The notes under the pieces are model-generated. The model was not told the DNA's origin. It saw nothing but the letters and a program-made list of their open reading frames with translations, and searched no databases. Source: Furcasterigmium furcatum (Eukaryota > Ascomycota > Sordariomycetes > Glomerellales > Plectosphaerellaceae). From it: a stretch of DNA of 64,000 nt. The translations under genes and the position numbers were made by a program. Location of the stretch: the NCBI GenBank assembly GCA_001599815.1, contig BCIA01000003.1, forward strand, positions 4,898,001 to 4,962,000. Direction: 5' to 3'. Shown here in pieces: positions 32,467 through 43,500 of the stretch; the first letter of the stretch is position 1; the number at the start of each line of letters is the position of its first letter.

Positions 32467-32838
32467 ACTGGGCCTACGTTGGGGGCAACGAGACTTTGTT
32501 GGACGGAGTACTACTCGACTCCAGTACACTACGACCTCAGACTCCACGGAATGACGCTGTATCCTAACGTTGTAATGAGTATCTTGAAAGGATTGGACTG
32601 TTCCAGGCGTCGCTTCTACAATATATCATGGCATTCTATGTCATATCTCTGTTGATCTCTCGCAGGCAGAAGCTCAAACAAAATTACAGACTCCGATCTA
32701 TCGCCCTCGGGCGGCCCTGGTCTCGCACTCTACATGCGGCCGCGGTGGGCTAATGCGATGGAAAATACACTCTGACATTTTTCGCTCAAAAGGAGTGGCG
32801 CATTCGTGTTCACATCATAACAACGGACCTTCCCCTCC
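32467..32838. other. Convergent intergenic region
   Basis: 3' flanks of the RecQ and MscS genes; A/T-richer than the neighbours. Nothing else seen. Confidence 0.4.
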
Positions 32839-35445
32839 TCAGACGATCTCCTGCGGATTCGCGGCGGTGGACTTGCTCCTCGCGCGGCCGAAGATGTGCC
32901 GCCGCGAGTGGTGCGAGTCGATGCTCTGCCGGACGGCGGCGCCGCTGGCGGAGGCGTTGGCCTCGCTGCCGCGGTCCATGCTGCCGCTGCGCCGGCCGGC
33001 GGCGCGGGTCTGCTCGCGGATGGACTGGAGGCGGGTGATCTGGGGGTTGTGCTCGCGCTTGCGGGACTCGAAGACGTCCTGGAAGTCGGTGAAGTTCTCC
33101 TCGATGGTTGGGATCTGGCGGGCGGCGGAGCGGGAGACGGAGTTGCCGGAGAGGTTGGAGCGGGTGGCGGCGAGGTTGGCGGCGCCGGGGCCGGGGCCGG
33201 GGTTGCCGTCCGAGGCGGAGTTCGAGTCGTACGCCGGCGGGCCGGAGAGGCCGCTCCAGTACAGGGGCGTCTCGCGCGAGGCGCCGGGGGCGACCTGCCA
33301 GGGGCCGGTGAAGCCGAGGATGCGGATCTCTGCCATGAGCTGGGCGACGAACTTGTTGTGGCGGGTGAGGCGGAGGAGCTCGTTCTGCCAGTTCGACTTG
33401 TGGAAGAAGATGAAGTTCATGGAGAATGACTGGACGTTGTTGACGTTTGTGACCTCTGTGAGGACGCGGGGCTGGTAGTCGCGCTTGTTCTCGAGGCAGA
33501 ACTCGACCATGCGGGCCTTGAGCTCGTCGATGAGGGTGGGGTCGCTGGTGATGCCGAGCTCGAGGGGGACGACGTCGGCAAGGCCGGAGGAGCGGCGCTG
33601 GTTGAGGATGAAGATTGTGTTGAGGACCGAGTTGGGGGCCTGGACGATGTGGCCCTCCATCTTCTTGAACTCGGTGTAGAGGAGGGAGATCTCGGTGACG
33701 TAGTAGTCGTCGCCGGTCATGTTGGAGCCGGTGCTGCCGTAGATTGTGACGCGGTCGCCGACGTCGAAGGGGTGCTTCACGAAGACGAAGATGATGGACT
33801 GGAGGAACTCCTGGGCGGTGGCCTGGAGCATCCATGCGAGACCGAGGACGGCGGTGCCGGCGGATGCGAGGCCCGCGGCGGCCGAGTCGGAGAGGATGGT
33901 GATGAAGATGATGACGGCGACGATGAGGATGACGGTGAAGAAGACCTTGTCGAGCTTCTTGATGACCGAGTCGAGGTCCTTGAGGGAGGCGGCGATGGCC
34001 TTGCGCTCGAGGTGGATCTCGTTGCAGACGACCTCCATCTCCTCCATGCTGATGTCGCCGTTGAAGTCCTTGTCGAAGATGCCGAAAGCGTGCTCGGCCT
34101 CCTCGGCCTCCTTGAAGGCGGCCTCCATGTCGGCCATGTAGATGGTGTCGTTGCCGGGGCCGACCAGAGACCTATAGATGAGGCGGGCGAGGGTGTGCGC
34201 GGAGGCAGTCGTGCGCAGCAGCTCGTAGACGACCTTCTTGTCCTGGTTGATGGTGGACTTTCGGCCGATGAAGTCGTTGCCGACCCTGCCGGCGACGTCG
34301 CCGGCCTTGTTGAAGACCTGGCGCACGTTGTTGTGCAGGGCGGCCATGGGGGTCTGGGTGCCGGTGCCGGGGTCCATGACCTCGCCGGTGGCCTTCCAGG
34401 CGGCGTCGTCGCCGGCGACGTGCTCCTTGGCGTGGGCGTAGAGGTGGACGAGGTGGTGGATGTCGCTCTTGTTGGACATGATGCGCTGGGCGTAGGTGCG
34501 CTGGTGGAAGGAGGTGGCGATCCACTGGATGCAGATCTTCTCGATCCAGTTGAGGACGGCGAGGACGAAGAGGGCGATGATGACCTTGCCGACGATGTCG
34601 ATCCAGGCGACGTAGACGTCCTGGTTGCGCTGGTGGGTGTCGATGAGGATGCGGAAGGTGATGAGGGCGATGAGCAGCCAGATGAAGAGCGCCGTGTGGA
34701 TCTCGAGGGAGCGGCCGACGTCCTTCCACTTCTTGTGGTTCGTGCTGCCGAAGAGGACGGCGACGAAGTTGAAGACGTGCGGCATGAGGCTGGTGACCAT
34801 GCGGGCGCCCCAGAGCGTGCAGTAGAGGATCATGAGCCAGATGCCGAACCAGAGGAGCGGCAGGCCGGCGTCGCCGCCGATGTTGGGGGCGTCGTCCGAG
34901 AGACCGAGGAAGATGGGGATGAGGAGGAGGCCGGCGCCGGGGATCAGGTAGAGGAGGTATCTGAAGCAGCGGGGGATCTTCTTGAGGGCGCGGAGGACGA
35001 TGAAGGTCTTGTGGGCGGCCTTGTAGTCCTTCGGGGGGGCCTTTGGCTCCTCCAGGCCCGGGTTCCCGGCGAAGAGGTCCTCCGGCTCGGGATGGTGCTG
35101 CCTGGACCTGCTCCTGGAGATCTCGTGCTCGGCGTTGGATACCATGCGCTCGGCGCGGAGGAGCTCGAGGTCGTCGTTGAGGCGGTTGGCCTGCTCGCGG
35201 TTGGTGCCGCCGGGCGAGAACATGGCGTCCTCGGGGGCGAGGAAGTTGTCATCGACGTTGGCGGTCTCCAGGCGCTCCAGCGGCCGCGTCTTCTCATTGT
35301 TCGGGTTCTGGGAGTGGGAGTGGCTGGCGGCGGCGGACGGGCCGTGGTGAAGGGGATCGTTGAGGGTGTCGGCGGTGTAAGACGATCGGCGCTCGTCGAG
35401 CTCGAACTCGTCCCGCGACCGGGGGGCACCGACGGGTGTGACCAT
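32839..35445 (-). CDS. Mechanosensitive (MscS-like) ion channel with EF-hand
   Basis: A single exon of 868 residues. The disordered N-terminal 150 residues are followed by paired membrane helices (YLLYLIPGAGLLLIPIFLGL, LWFGIWLMILYCTLW, ALFIWLLIALITFRIL, VIIALFVLAVLNWI). A cytosolic segment carries one EF-hand calcium loop, DKDFNGDISMEE, at residues 458-469. Then come VFFTVILIVAVIIFITIL and the MscS pore helix (GLAWMLQATAQEFLQSIIFVF, near 536-556) with the beta domain PFDVGDRVTIYG and VQAPNSVLNTIFILNQRRS. The order matches fission-yeast Msy1/Msy2 and Aspergillus homologues, which act in the ER or nearby cortex to control calcium entry under hypo-osmotic shock. The acidic first loop position and the Gly are intact, so calcium binding is plausible. 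Confidence 0.92.
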   Translation of the reverse strand: MVTPVGAPRSRDEFELDERRSSYTADTLNDPLHHGPSAAASHSHSQNPNNEKTRPLERLETANVDDNFLAPEDAMFSPGGTNREQANRLNDDLELLRAERMVSNAEHEISRSRSRQHHPEPEDLFAGNPGLEEPKAPPKDYKAAHKTFIVLRALKKIPRCFRYLLYLIPGAGLLLIPIFLGLSDDAPNIGGDAGLPLLWFGIWLMILYCTLWGARMVTSLMPHVFNFVAVLFGSTNHKKWKDVGRSLEIHTALFIWLLIALITFRILIDTHQRNQDVYVAWIDIVGKVIIALFVLAVLNWIEKICIQWIATSFHQRTYAQRIMSNKSDIHHLVHLYAHAKEHVAGDDAAWKATGEVMDPGTGTQTPMAALHNNVRQVFNKAGDVAGRVGNDFIGRKSTINQDKKVVYELLRTTASAHTLARLIYRSLVGPGNDTIYMADMEAAFKEAEEAEHAFGIFDKDFNGDISMEEMEVVCNEIHLERKAIAASLKDLDSVIKKLDKVFFTVILIVAVIIFITILSDSAAAGLASAGTAVLGLAWMLQATAQEFLQSIIFVFVKHPFDVGDRVTIYGSTGSNMTGDDYYVTEISLLYTEFKKMEGHIVQAPNSVLNTIFILNQRRSSGLADVVPLELGITSDPTLIDELKARMVEFCLENKRDYQPRVLTEVTNVNNVQSFSMNFIFFHKSNWQNELLRLTRHNKFVAQLMAEIRILGFTGPWQVAPGASRETPLYWSGLSGPPAYDSNSASDGNPGPGPGAANLAATRSNLSGNSVSRSAARQIPTIEENFTDFQDVFESRKREHNPQITRLQSIREQTRAAGRRSGSMDRGSEANASASGAAVRQSIDSHHSRRHIFGRARSKSTAANPQEIV

Positions 35446-38348
35446 GGTGATTGATCAATTGGGAGCTCAATTCAATCGGACTGAGCGAGAGACAAGTCCG
35501 ACCGGGGCTGGGAAGAAGAGTTCGGTGCCAAGTGAATGGTTCGACCGATTGATGGTGGTGAGTTGGACTCAACCTAAGAAAAGGAACAACCACGACTGGG
35601 TTCAAGTTGTTTCCTGGAGAGCGATCGTCGGTTGCCTCTACTGAGAATGACGTGTTGCCTGAACACGTCCTCGATGGAGAGCTGGATTCGGTTGAAAGAC
35701 CCGCCCGAGGTTCAGCTGTTACGCTGTGAAGTTGGTCGTGATGGTGGTGATGGAATTACACGGCGGGAAGGGAAGAAGAGAGGAAGAGATAAGGGAGAAG
35801 AAAACGAGCGGGCGCAGCGTGGAATGATGTAGCTGCAGGGTAGCAGAGGCGTGAGAAGTATGGACAGCACCCTGACAAGAAAAGGGCCCAAGAGGTTTTC
35901 CTGGACCTCGACCGCATCTGAGAGCAGTGATTGCTCGATGGGCGGGATGCCGTGGAGAACTGGTGATGGAGGTGTGGAGGCTGGAGACCCTTGCCTCTGG
36001 CACAATCCCGGGTCGCGTCGTTCTTGGGACTTGGGACTCTGGGAGACGGACTCAGGGGTCGCTGGCCTCGGATGATTGCATCGACCAAGGGGGAAATAGA
36101 GTGTGCTGATCTCGCTAAGTCGCGGAAACGCGCTGCTGGCTGATAAGAGGCACTCGGCCAGAAATGCGTATATTTTTTACTACGAAAGTACCCGCGGAGC
36201 CTTTGAGCCTCTTTGTGGTTTGCATCGATGATGAAAGAAAGGTCACGACTTGGGAACGGGTCAGGGGTGCGTTTATAGGGGGTAGACCCACTCGAGCACC
36301 CCCCTTCGCCCCCGAAAGAGCCACGGCCCCGCTGCCATGCCATGATATCTTGTCTTCCATCGCCCTCGCGCCGTGTCGTTTCAAGGATTGCCGTCTCCAG
36401 TCTTTGACGCCCGCCGCCGAATCAGTGTGCGGCTGCGCAGCCTCGCCGAGAGAACTAGCGACGGACCCAGCGACTCCTGAAGGCCAACGACTCAGGCGGC
36501 AGCGCGACAATGGCGGCACGAAAAAGAGATTTGCAAGCGGCCGACGTCAACAGGCAGGCTGGGGGAATGTCCAGACCGCTGGCCGTGGAGAAGAGAGGCG
36601 CTGATCACTGCGGGATCTCGGGGTGATGTCGAGGGTTGACGACAGATCATTTGCGCAGCAGGGAGCTTGGGACAGGTCGAGATGGACGATCGGACGGCCG
36701 CTTCGGGATGACATCGCTCGCGGGCGACGGTCTCACCAGACAGACTCGGTCTCCTTTCAGTCAGACTGAAGCCCGCCCCCGGTCGCCCGTCATCGCGAGA
36801 TCGAGATACCTTTTATGGGACTATCGCCAACCCTGCTTCCGATCAAGGCTTGTGTGTCCCTGAGGGTTTGCGTCCCGCCGGTCGACGTCGTCTGCGCTCA
36901 CATCGGCGACGATCCCCCAAATAGACACCATCTCGCCCTCAGCTGGGGCGCCACGACAGGAAGATCTTCAGGCCACCTCCCGCAAGCGTGCCAACCATCG
37001 GCGGGCCGCACGCCTCGTGTTGACAGCCAGACAACCCTCCCTTTTCCTGTATGTCAATCTGTGCCTTGGCAGTGCTGAGCGGACGGGCAGGTTGGCAGGC
37101 AAACAGATGTAAAGTAGGCCCTCGGGTTCGTTCACATGCCCGATCAACAGAGTCAAGAGTGTCCCCTATTCCTCGCGTGGGAGAAAAGATGTCCATCGGT
37201 GCCATTGACGTCACTGCGGACCCCCCTGGAACGGACACGCCCCGAGCTCCGCCCCGGCTTTTCTGTCTGCTGTCCGGGTTTCCGAGGAGATGCGATCATG
37301 GAGCTTCAGACAGAACAGAACAGAGCTCAAGAAACTGATCGCAGACGATGGCCAACTATTCCTCCTTGGCATCTCGTCCTCCTGAGATTATCGAAATTTG
37401 CTACCATATCTCCACCACCAATTCCCCAAAGTCCTCCCCTTGTCCACACCCAGAAATAGCTTCATGCACAGCACAGTACATCTCACCATCCCTCCCCGTC
37501 CGGCCCAGCCTGCCGGACGCGGCGCCGGGACAGTCCCCCCAGCGTCTCGGCGGACTGTGCTGCCAGCGTGGCCCAAACAGGGAATCCCGGTTTCCGCGCC
37601 AAGCTGCCAGCACGGGCGCCCGTTCACGCCACCGCACGTCGTCGCGCCCACCATCTGGGAATGCCCCTGAGCCCTGAGGCGTGTTCCCGAACGCGCCGCA
37701 CCCCCCCTCCCCCCTGTGTGACGGCCTGTTTCAGCGGCTGTAGCCTCCCCCGAGCCCTGCCGACCATTGGCAGCCGGCGCCCGTTTGTGGTTGCGCGAGA
37801 TAGGCCGTGGGGTGGTGATTGGTAGGCTTGGACGCCTGTAAGCTGACGCTATTCCAGTGGCTTGACGGTTTGATTGTCCTTGACGTTTAGTCAGGCACTC
37901 CCGAAGGTCACTCTTATTTGTTGGACGAGGTTCCGTGATCTCCAGGGCGCACCTACAAGTACGAGTCGCCGGATGCTACCTTGCTACGCAGAGCACATGT
38001 GGCCGTGAGGTGATCTCGTTGAGTGCCATCTCTCTTGGCGCCTCATTACGGCTCCAAAAGTCCTGCTACATGATCCACGAAGCTGCACCCTGTTGCTGAC
38101 GTCTGAAATATCATGATGGCACGTTCCCCAGGACAGAATCGTGCCTGGCATACCCCAAAGTCTCTTCGCTCGCCCCTCATGCCTTCTCATCACATCAACA
38201 CTCATCCTCGCCCTGTGCAGGCGGCGGCTGATTGGCCGACTGACACGGGGTTGAAGAGGGGTCGAAGGTCACTTCAAGAGTCGTCACATGCACGCAATTC
38301 TACTCGGCGCTCGCTTCTTCACGCACCCTTCGTAGCGGACTGACCAAG
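35446..38348. other. Long intergenic region
   Basis: About 2.9 kb between the divergent MscS and F-box genes. A G/A-rich tract at about 35750-35830 (C/T-rich on the minus strand) is probably the MscS leader. A short frame at 37348 begins like an F-box (RPPEIIEICYHI) but does not continue as one. No other gene is supportable. Confidence 0.4.
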
Positions 38349-40118
38349 ATGAGTTCTGGGTTTGCGGCCATCGTGGAGCTGGTGCGACTGCTGGGCGACC
38401 ATGTGAGCACAGTGACGGACGTACGGCTGTGTGCTGCAAGCGCCCGCTAATATGCCCTTCCAGGTAGTTGAGCGACAAGACGTCCGACGTCTGACCCTCG
38501 TCAACCGAAGCTTTCACGACATTTTCTCGCCCAAGCTTTGGGTGACCCTCGAGTGGGATGCCATAAATTTCGGTCTCTGGCTGAACGATGAGAAGCGGCG
38601 CCACTTCGTGGAGAGCCGATACATGGCTCATGTCGAAACCATCATCCAAACCTGTCGTGATGGTGACGAGATATACCCCTGCGAAGACGGGACACAGTGG
38701 GTTGGGAAGATTAGTCGCGCACTCGCCGACACAGTCCAGCATTGTGCCAAGCTCCGCTGCTTCAAGTATGTACTGGACAGTCCAACAGCTTGCATGAATG
38801 TCACCTTGATTCCAGAGAGGAACCTGACAAAAACCTTCACAGAGCACGTGAATCATTCGTCGGGCGTGACCTCATGGAGGCTCTCGCGGAGCAGCAATCC
38901 CTGGTCGAGCTGCATCTGGACTTCAGGGAGATGGAGGGCTTTCTCTTCTCAGAAGGCGCCTGGCCCTCCCAGCCGGTACAAGAAGCCGTCGCCGCATACT
39001 GTGGTCATCCAGAGGAGTATCTCAGCCGTTTCACGCACCTCAGATGTCTTGATCTGCGGGGCCTCTGGGGTGATATGAAGTCCTGGCGGCAGTGCTTGCT
39101 CGAGGTTTTCCTATCGAACCCCCAGCTTGAGCATCTGGAGCTGTCTCTCGACCACGAAGCGCGGAATCGCCTGGAGTACGAATGTGGAGATATATCAACG
39201 TCTCTCTTCAGCTGGATATGTGAAGCTTACGGCACCCTTCGTGCCAACTCCAACAAGGCGGCTGGAGAACAGAGCCCGATCCCACTCCTCCGGCTTCGCT
39301 CGCTGTTCCTTGGCGAGGGCCTCAGATTCCCCAATCACCACACACTGAGCCGGGCGTTAGCTCTCGAAGATATGGCAGTTGTCTATGTGTACAATGACAC
39401 ATATGCCGGGATGGAGTACACCGGACAGGACGGCATATATTGGATCGAATGGGACGTCTTGTCGTACCAATCAATGCCCAATCTGCGGTACATCTTCGTC
39501 CATTCGTTGGACATGGACGCCTGGAATCACCTGCCCGGCATCGTCAGCTCCCATTTCGACGGAGGTAACAAGCTTCTCGGGTTTGCGGCGTCGGAGGACC
39601 GCTTCTCTGACGAGAGGGACGAAGACCCGAGCGTACCGTTCGTCCTGGAGCTCTGCAGCCGGACAGGCCCCCTGCCCATGATGTACCTCCCTGCTTTTGT
39701 GACTGAGGATGAAGTTCGGTCAGATCTACGGGTTATCGGGACGTGTACCTGGCTGACGCATCTGTCCATCGACTTTGGCTTTGCCGACGACAGCACGGAA
39801 GAAAGAGGGAGAGATATACCTCTCGTGCGACTGATACGCGAGGCCCTGGCGCCCCTGGTCCAACTGGAGGCATTGCACATTCCAATGCTGAGATTCTCGG
39901 GGTATAGCGACGATGTTCTGGCTGACATCGCACTCGCCCTGGCTCAGGACTGTCCGGCCCTGATATTCATAGGACTGCAGGGTAAAAGTTGGCGGGTGAG
40001 GAGGAAGAGAGTTTCCCGGGAAGCTGCTGATGTGAAGCTCCTTGAATCCTCGGAGGATGTGACTGATATGCCCGGGTTCTTTCAGGGTCCTCGCTCTCTG
40101 GTGGATTGGATCTCTTGA
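38349..40118 (+). CDS. F-box protein with LRR-like C-terminus
   Basis: Exons 38349..38402, 38464..38765 and 38843..40118 encode 543 residues. The F-box is split by the first intron: IVELVRLLGDH at residues 8-18, then QDVRRLTLVNRSFHDIFSPKLW. The 61-nt first intron has a CTAAT branch site and a TTCCAG acceptor. For the second intron I chose the acceptor at 38842 because of an ideal CTGAC branch site; an in-frame alternative ends at 38815 and would add nine residues. The rest has leucine-rich, LRR-like segments (LVELHLDFREMEGF, LRCLDLRGLW, LEHLELSLDH, LTHLSIDFGF), as in F-box proteins that read substrates for SCF ligases. It lies 445 bases upstream of the NLR-like gene on the same strand. Confidence 0.75.
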
Positions 40119-40563
40119 TACCCTAGAAACACACCTAGGTATTACTTCGTCTGCTCAAGGGCTGTGAGCCACGTCTGGCTCGAACTAGAGGGATTCCTCC
40201 ATAACGACGCGATCAAGTTCTAGGGCCGTGACGCCACGACCATGATCCTCCTCTCAGCCAGCAGCGACAGGAACATCGTCGCGTGTTGGGCAACCCCCTG
40301 CACCACGGCTGTGCCCTTAGGACAGCCAGGAGCTGATTGGCCATGACAGCGAGTTGGTGGCTGAGGGTTGCATCCAATGTTGGTGGCAGGCAGATGGCTG
40401 CATGTGGTCGCCGCAGCCTGGCCGAGTGATCAGGCTGTGTGGACGGAGCGGCACTGGCTCCAATTTGAAAAAGTTTTCACCGCTCCTTACGAGACACTTC
40501 CAGTTTGATGAGATTCTTTGGAGCTTTTTCAAGCTTCTTTCGCAGTCCTGCATCCATCGCATC
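40119..40563. other. Intergenic, upstream of NLR-like gene
   Basis: An open frame continues upstream in phase from the chosen NLR start to 40354, but the extra 70 residues look unlike protein and precede a standard PNP_UDP start. It is treated as promoter and 5' leader. Confidence 0.4.
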
Positions 40564-43500
40564 ATGGCCGTCTACACGTATGGCGACTACAGCGTCGGAT
40601 GGATCAGTGCCACCGCCACCGAGGGCACCGCAGCGGCGCTGCTCCTCGACGAGCAGCACGACTCAGATCTCGGCGGTGAGCCCGGCGATGACAACGCCTA
40701 CATCCTGGGCCGTATTGGAAACCACAATGTCGCCATAGCGCTGTTGCCTGACGGGGAATATGGCACTGCATCCGCCGCGACGGTTGCGACGAACATGGTA
40801 CGAACGTTTCCCAACATCCGCATCGGTCTCATGGTCGGCATTGGAGGCGGTGCTCCCAGCGAGAGGAACGACATTCGTCTTGGGGACGTTGTCGTGAGCA
40901 GTCCCTCTGACGGCGCGACAGGAGTCTTTCAGTACGACTTTGGCAAGGCAATCCAAGACAAGGGCTTCTTCAACACTCGAGCACTCAATCAGCCTCCCAC
41001 GCTTTTGCGGAGTGCTGTTACGAAGCTGAAAATCAGCCACAACCTACATGGCCACTCCCTCGAAGCTGCTGTCGAGGGTGCTCTGGGCAAAGGCTCGAAA
41101 ACAAGTACCCAAAAGACGTTCTCACGGCCCAGTACCGACAGCGACAAGCTGTACGTCTCGAGCCACATGCATGTCAAGGCCGGCAGGTCCTGTCACGATG
41201 TCTGCAGCGACGATCTTTCGAAGGAGGTGTCGCGACATGACCGACCAAAGGACGAACTATGCGTAATACATTATGGCGAGATTGCCTCCTCGAACACGCT
41301 GCTAAAAGACGCACAGCTGCGAGACGCGCTGGCCTCTGAACGGGATGTTCTGTGTTTCGAGATGGAAGCAGCGGGCCTGATGAATACCTTTCCGTGTCTT
41401 GTCATCAGAGGCATCTGCGACTACGCCGACACGCACAAGAATGACCTGTGGCAAGGCTTCGCCGCGATGACGGCCGCTGCTTACGCTAAAGACCTGCTGT
41501 CGAAGATTCCTCCGTCGAGTGTGGAACAAGAGGTGCCAATCAGAAAACTCATCATGGACTGTGAGTGCCTCTACGGATCGCATAGTGCTGCCGGCTCTGA
41601 CATTCTCTTCTTCTCGCAATAGTGCACGAGGACGTTCGAGAGACGCGCAGAGACACCAAGAGACTGAAGTCAGAGGCGCACGAGTCGAAGCTCAACAGAT
41701 GGCTGCAGCCGTCAGACTCCTCCTTTGACCTCAATGAAGCATTGCGGTTGCGGCATGACGGAACTGGAGTCTGGTTTCTTGAGGGCCAGCACCTACAGGA
41801 GTGGAAGGCCGGGAACCGCCAGCATCTATGGATTCAGGGACCATCTGGCTGCGGGAAAACCGTCCTCAGCGGCACCATTATCGAACATCTCAAGGACATG
41901 AACGACTGCGTCACCCTCTACTTCTTCTTCAGCTTTGCTGATGCCAACAAGGTGAAGGTTGATGATCTGGCTCGCTCACTCATCTCTCAACTGTACAACA
42001 GGCAACTCGAAGGACGACGCGAGCTGGACGCATTGATGTCCGAATGCGTGGGAAATGGAGAACAACCGACAACGAAACGCTTGTTCGCGTGTCTTGCTCG
42101 CATGATGCACGAGTCGAGGCGATACTTCATCTACATGGACGCAGTAAACGAGTGCGCGGAGAGGTCGGATCTCTCGACGTCTGTCCGGCATCTCCTTGCG
42201 GACCCCAAGCTCGCGCAAGTCCAGCTCATCCTTACCAGTACCCACGACGAAGATCAACTAGGAGCCTTTCGTCGGTTCATTGGCGATGAGAATATCGTTG
42301 GCCTCGACAACGCCTGCATCAATGCTGACATACAGTCTTTCATCAAGGCCGAGCTGCACAACAGAGAAGACCTCAAGAAGTGGGAACAGACTCCCTCTGT
42401 CTATTCTCATATTCTGCGAACCCTCACCGCCGGTGCAGGCTCATCGTTAGTTCACAAGGTGCCTCAATACTCCTAGCAAACAGCTAATGGATGTTAATAG
42501 TTTCCGGTGGACAGCATGCCAGATCACCGACCTTCAAGAATGCGTTCAGCGCGAGGATGTTGAAGTTCAGCTCAAATCACTACCAAAGACTCTCAACGAC
42601 ACATACGCTCGCATGCTCCAGAACATTCCACCTATCCGCAAACATCGCGCAATTCGTCTGTTGGCCTTTCTCTTGCTCTCGAGCCGCCCAATTCAGCTTG
42701 ACGCGGCAGTTGACATCGTCGCTGTTCGATGTGGCTACGACGCACCCTTCGATCCGCACGACAGAGTTCCTGTTGGTACAGATGTCATCAAGCTCTGTCC
42801 TGGGTTGATATCTGCCCAAAAAGACTGGAAAGGGGGCACTCTGCGGCTGGCGCATTCTTCGGTCCATGAGTACCTGACCACAGGCCTTAATGCAGACATT
42901 GACGTCGCGAAAGCTGAAGCTTTCGTCGCTCTGACATGCCTGACATATCTGGGGAGTATCGGGTTGGATCCTGCGTCGAGTTTCCCCCTGTGGCCTTACG
43001 CGAAAGCGCTCTGGCTCACATATGCCAGATCGGCGGAGGGAACGGCCCACGTTCCAGACACATATTTCAATCTTCTCACGAAGCACCCATCTACATCTTG
43101 GACCTTGCAAAATGCATTGCGCGCCATAGACATTGATGGTTCCTACGCAGGTCCTAGCCAGATGTCGCCGCTCTACTTTGCCGCGGTGTGTGGCCTCAGC
43201 AAAACCGCTCGCCTGGTCCTAAAAGCTGGCGCTGACATCCATGAAAGAGGCCCATACGGCAATCTACTGGAGGTTGGTTCTGCTTCTGGACATGGTGATT
43301 TGGTTCAGTTGCTCCTCGATTTTGGCGCGGAAGCTGACGCGGAGGGCGGCAACTACGGCAGCGCTCTCGAGGCTGCGGCATTCAATGGTCACTCGAACAT
43401 CGTCAGCCTTCTGCTTCAACATGGTGCATCTGTTGACTTGAAGACTGCTCCCGGTCAAAATTTCTCGAATCCGCACTTACTAGGGCAAAGAGGCCTTGCC

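Noticed and set aside
37348..37677. Frame starting with F-box-like RPPEIIEICYHI
   Set aside because: The similarity ends after about 12 residues and the rest is P/S/Q-rich; possibly a relic, not annotated as a gene.
38766..38815. 50-nt alternative second intron in the F-box gene
   Set aside because: It keeps the frame, but the branch site is weaker than for the 77-nt intron ending at 38842.
40354..40563. N-terminal extension of the NLR-like frame
   Set aside because: In frame, but the 70 residues are unlike protein and precede a standard PNP_UDP start (MAVYTYGDYSVGWISA); treated as leader.
42470..42500. Apparent premature stop in the NLR-like gene before FRWTAC
   Set aside because: Explained by a 55-nt intron (GTTAGT ... 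GTTAATAG, CTAAT branch), so not a pseudogene.
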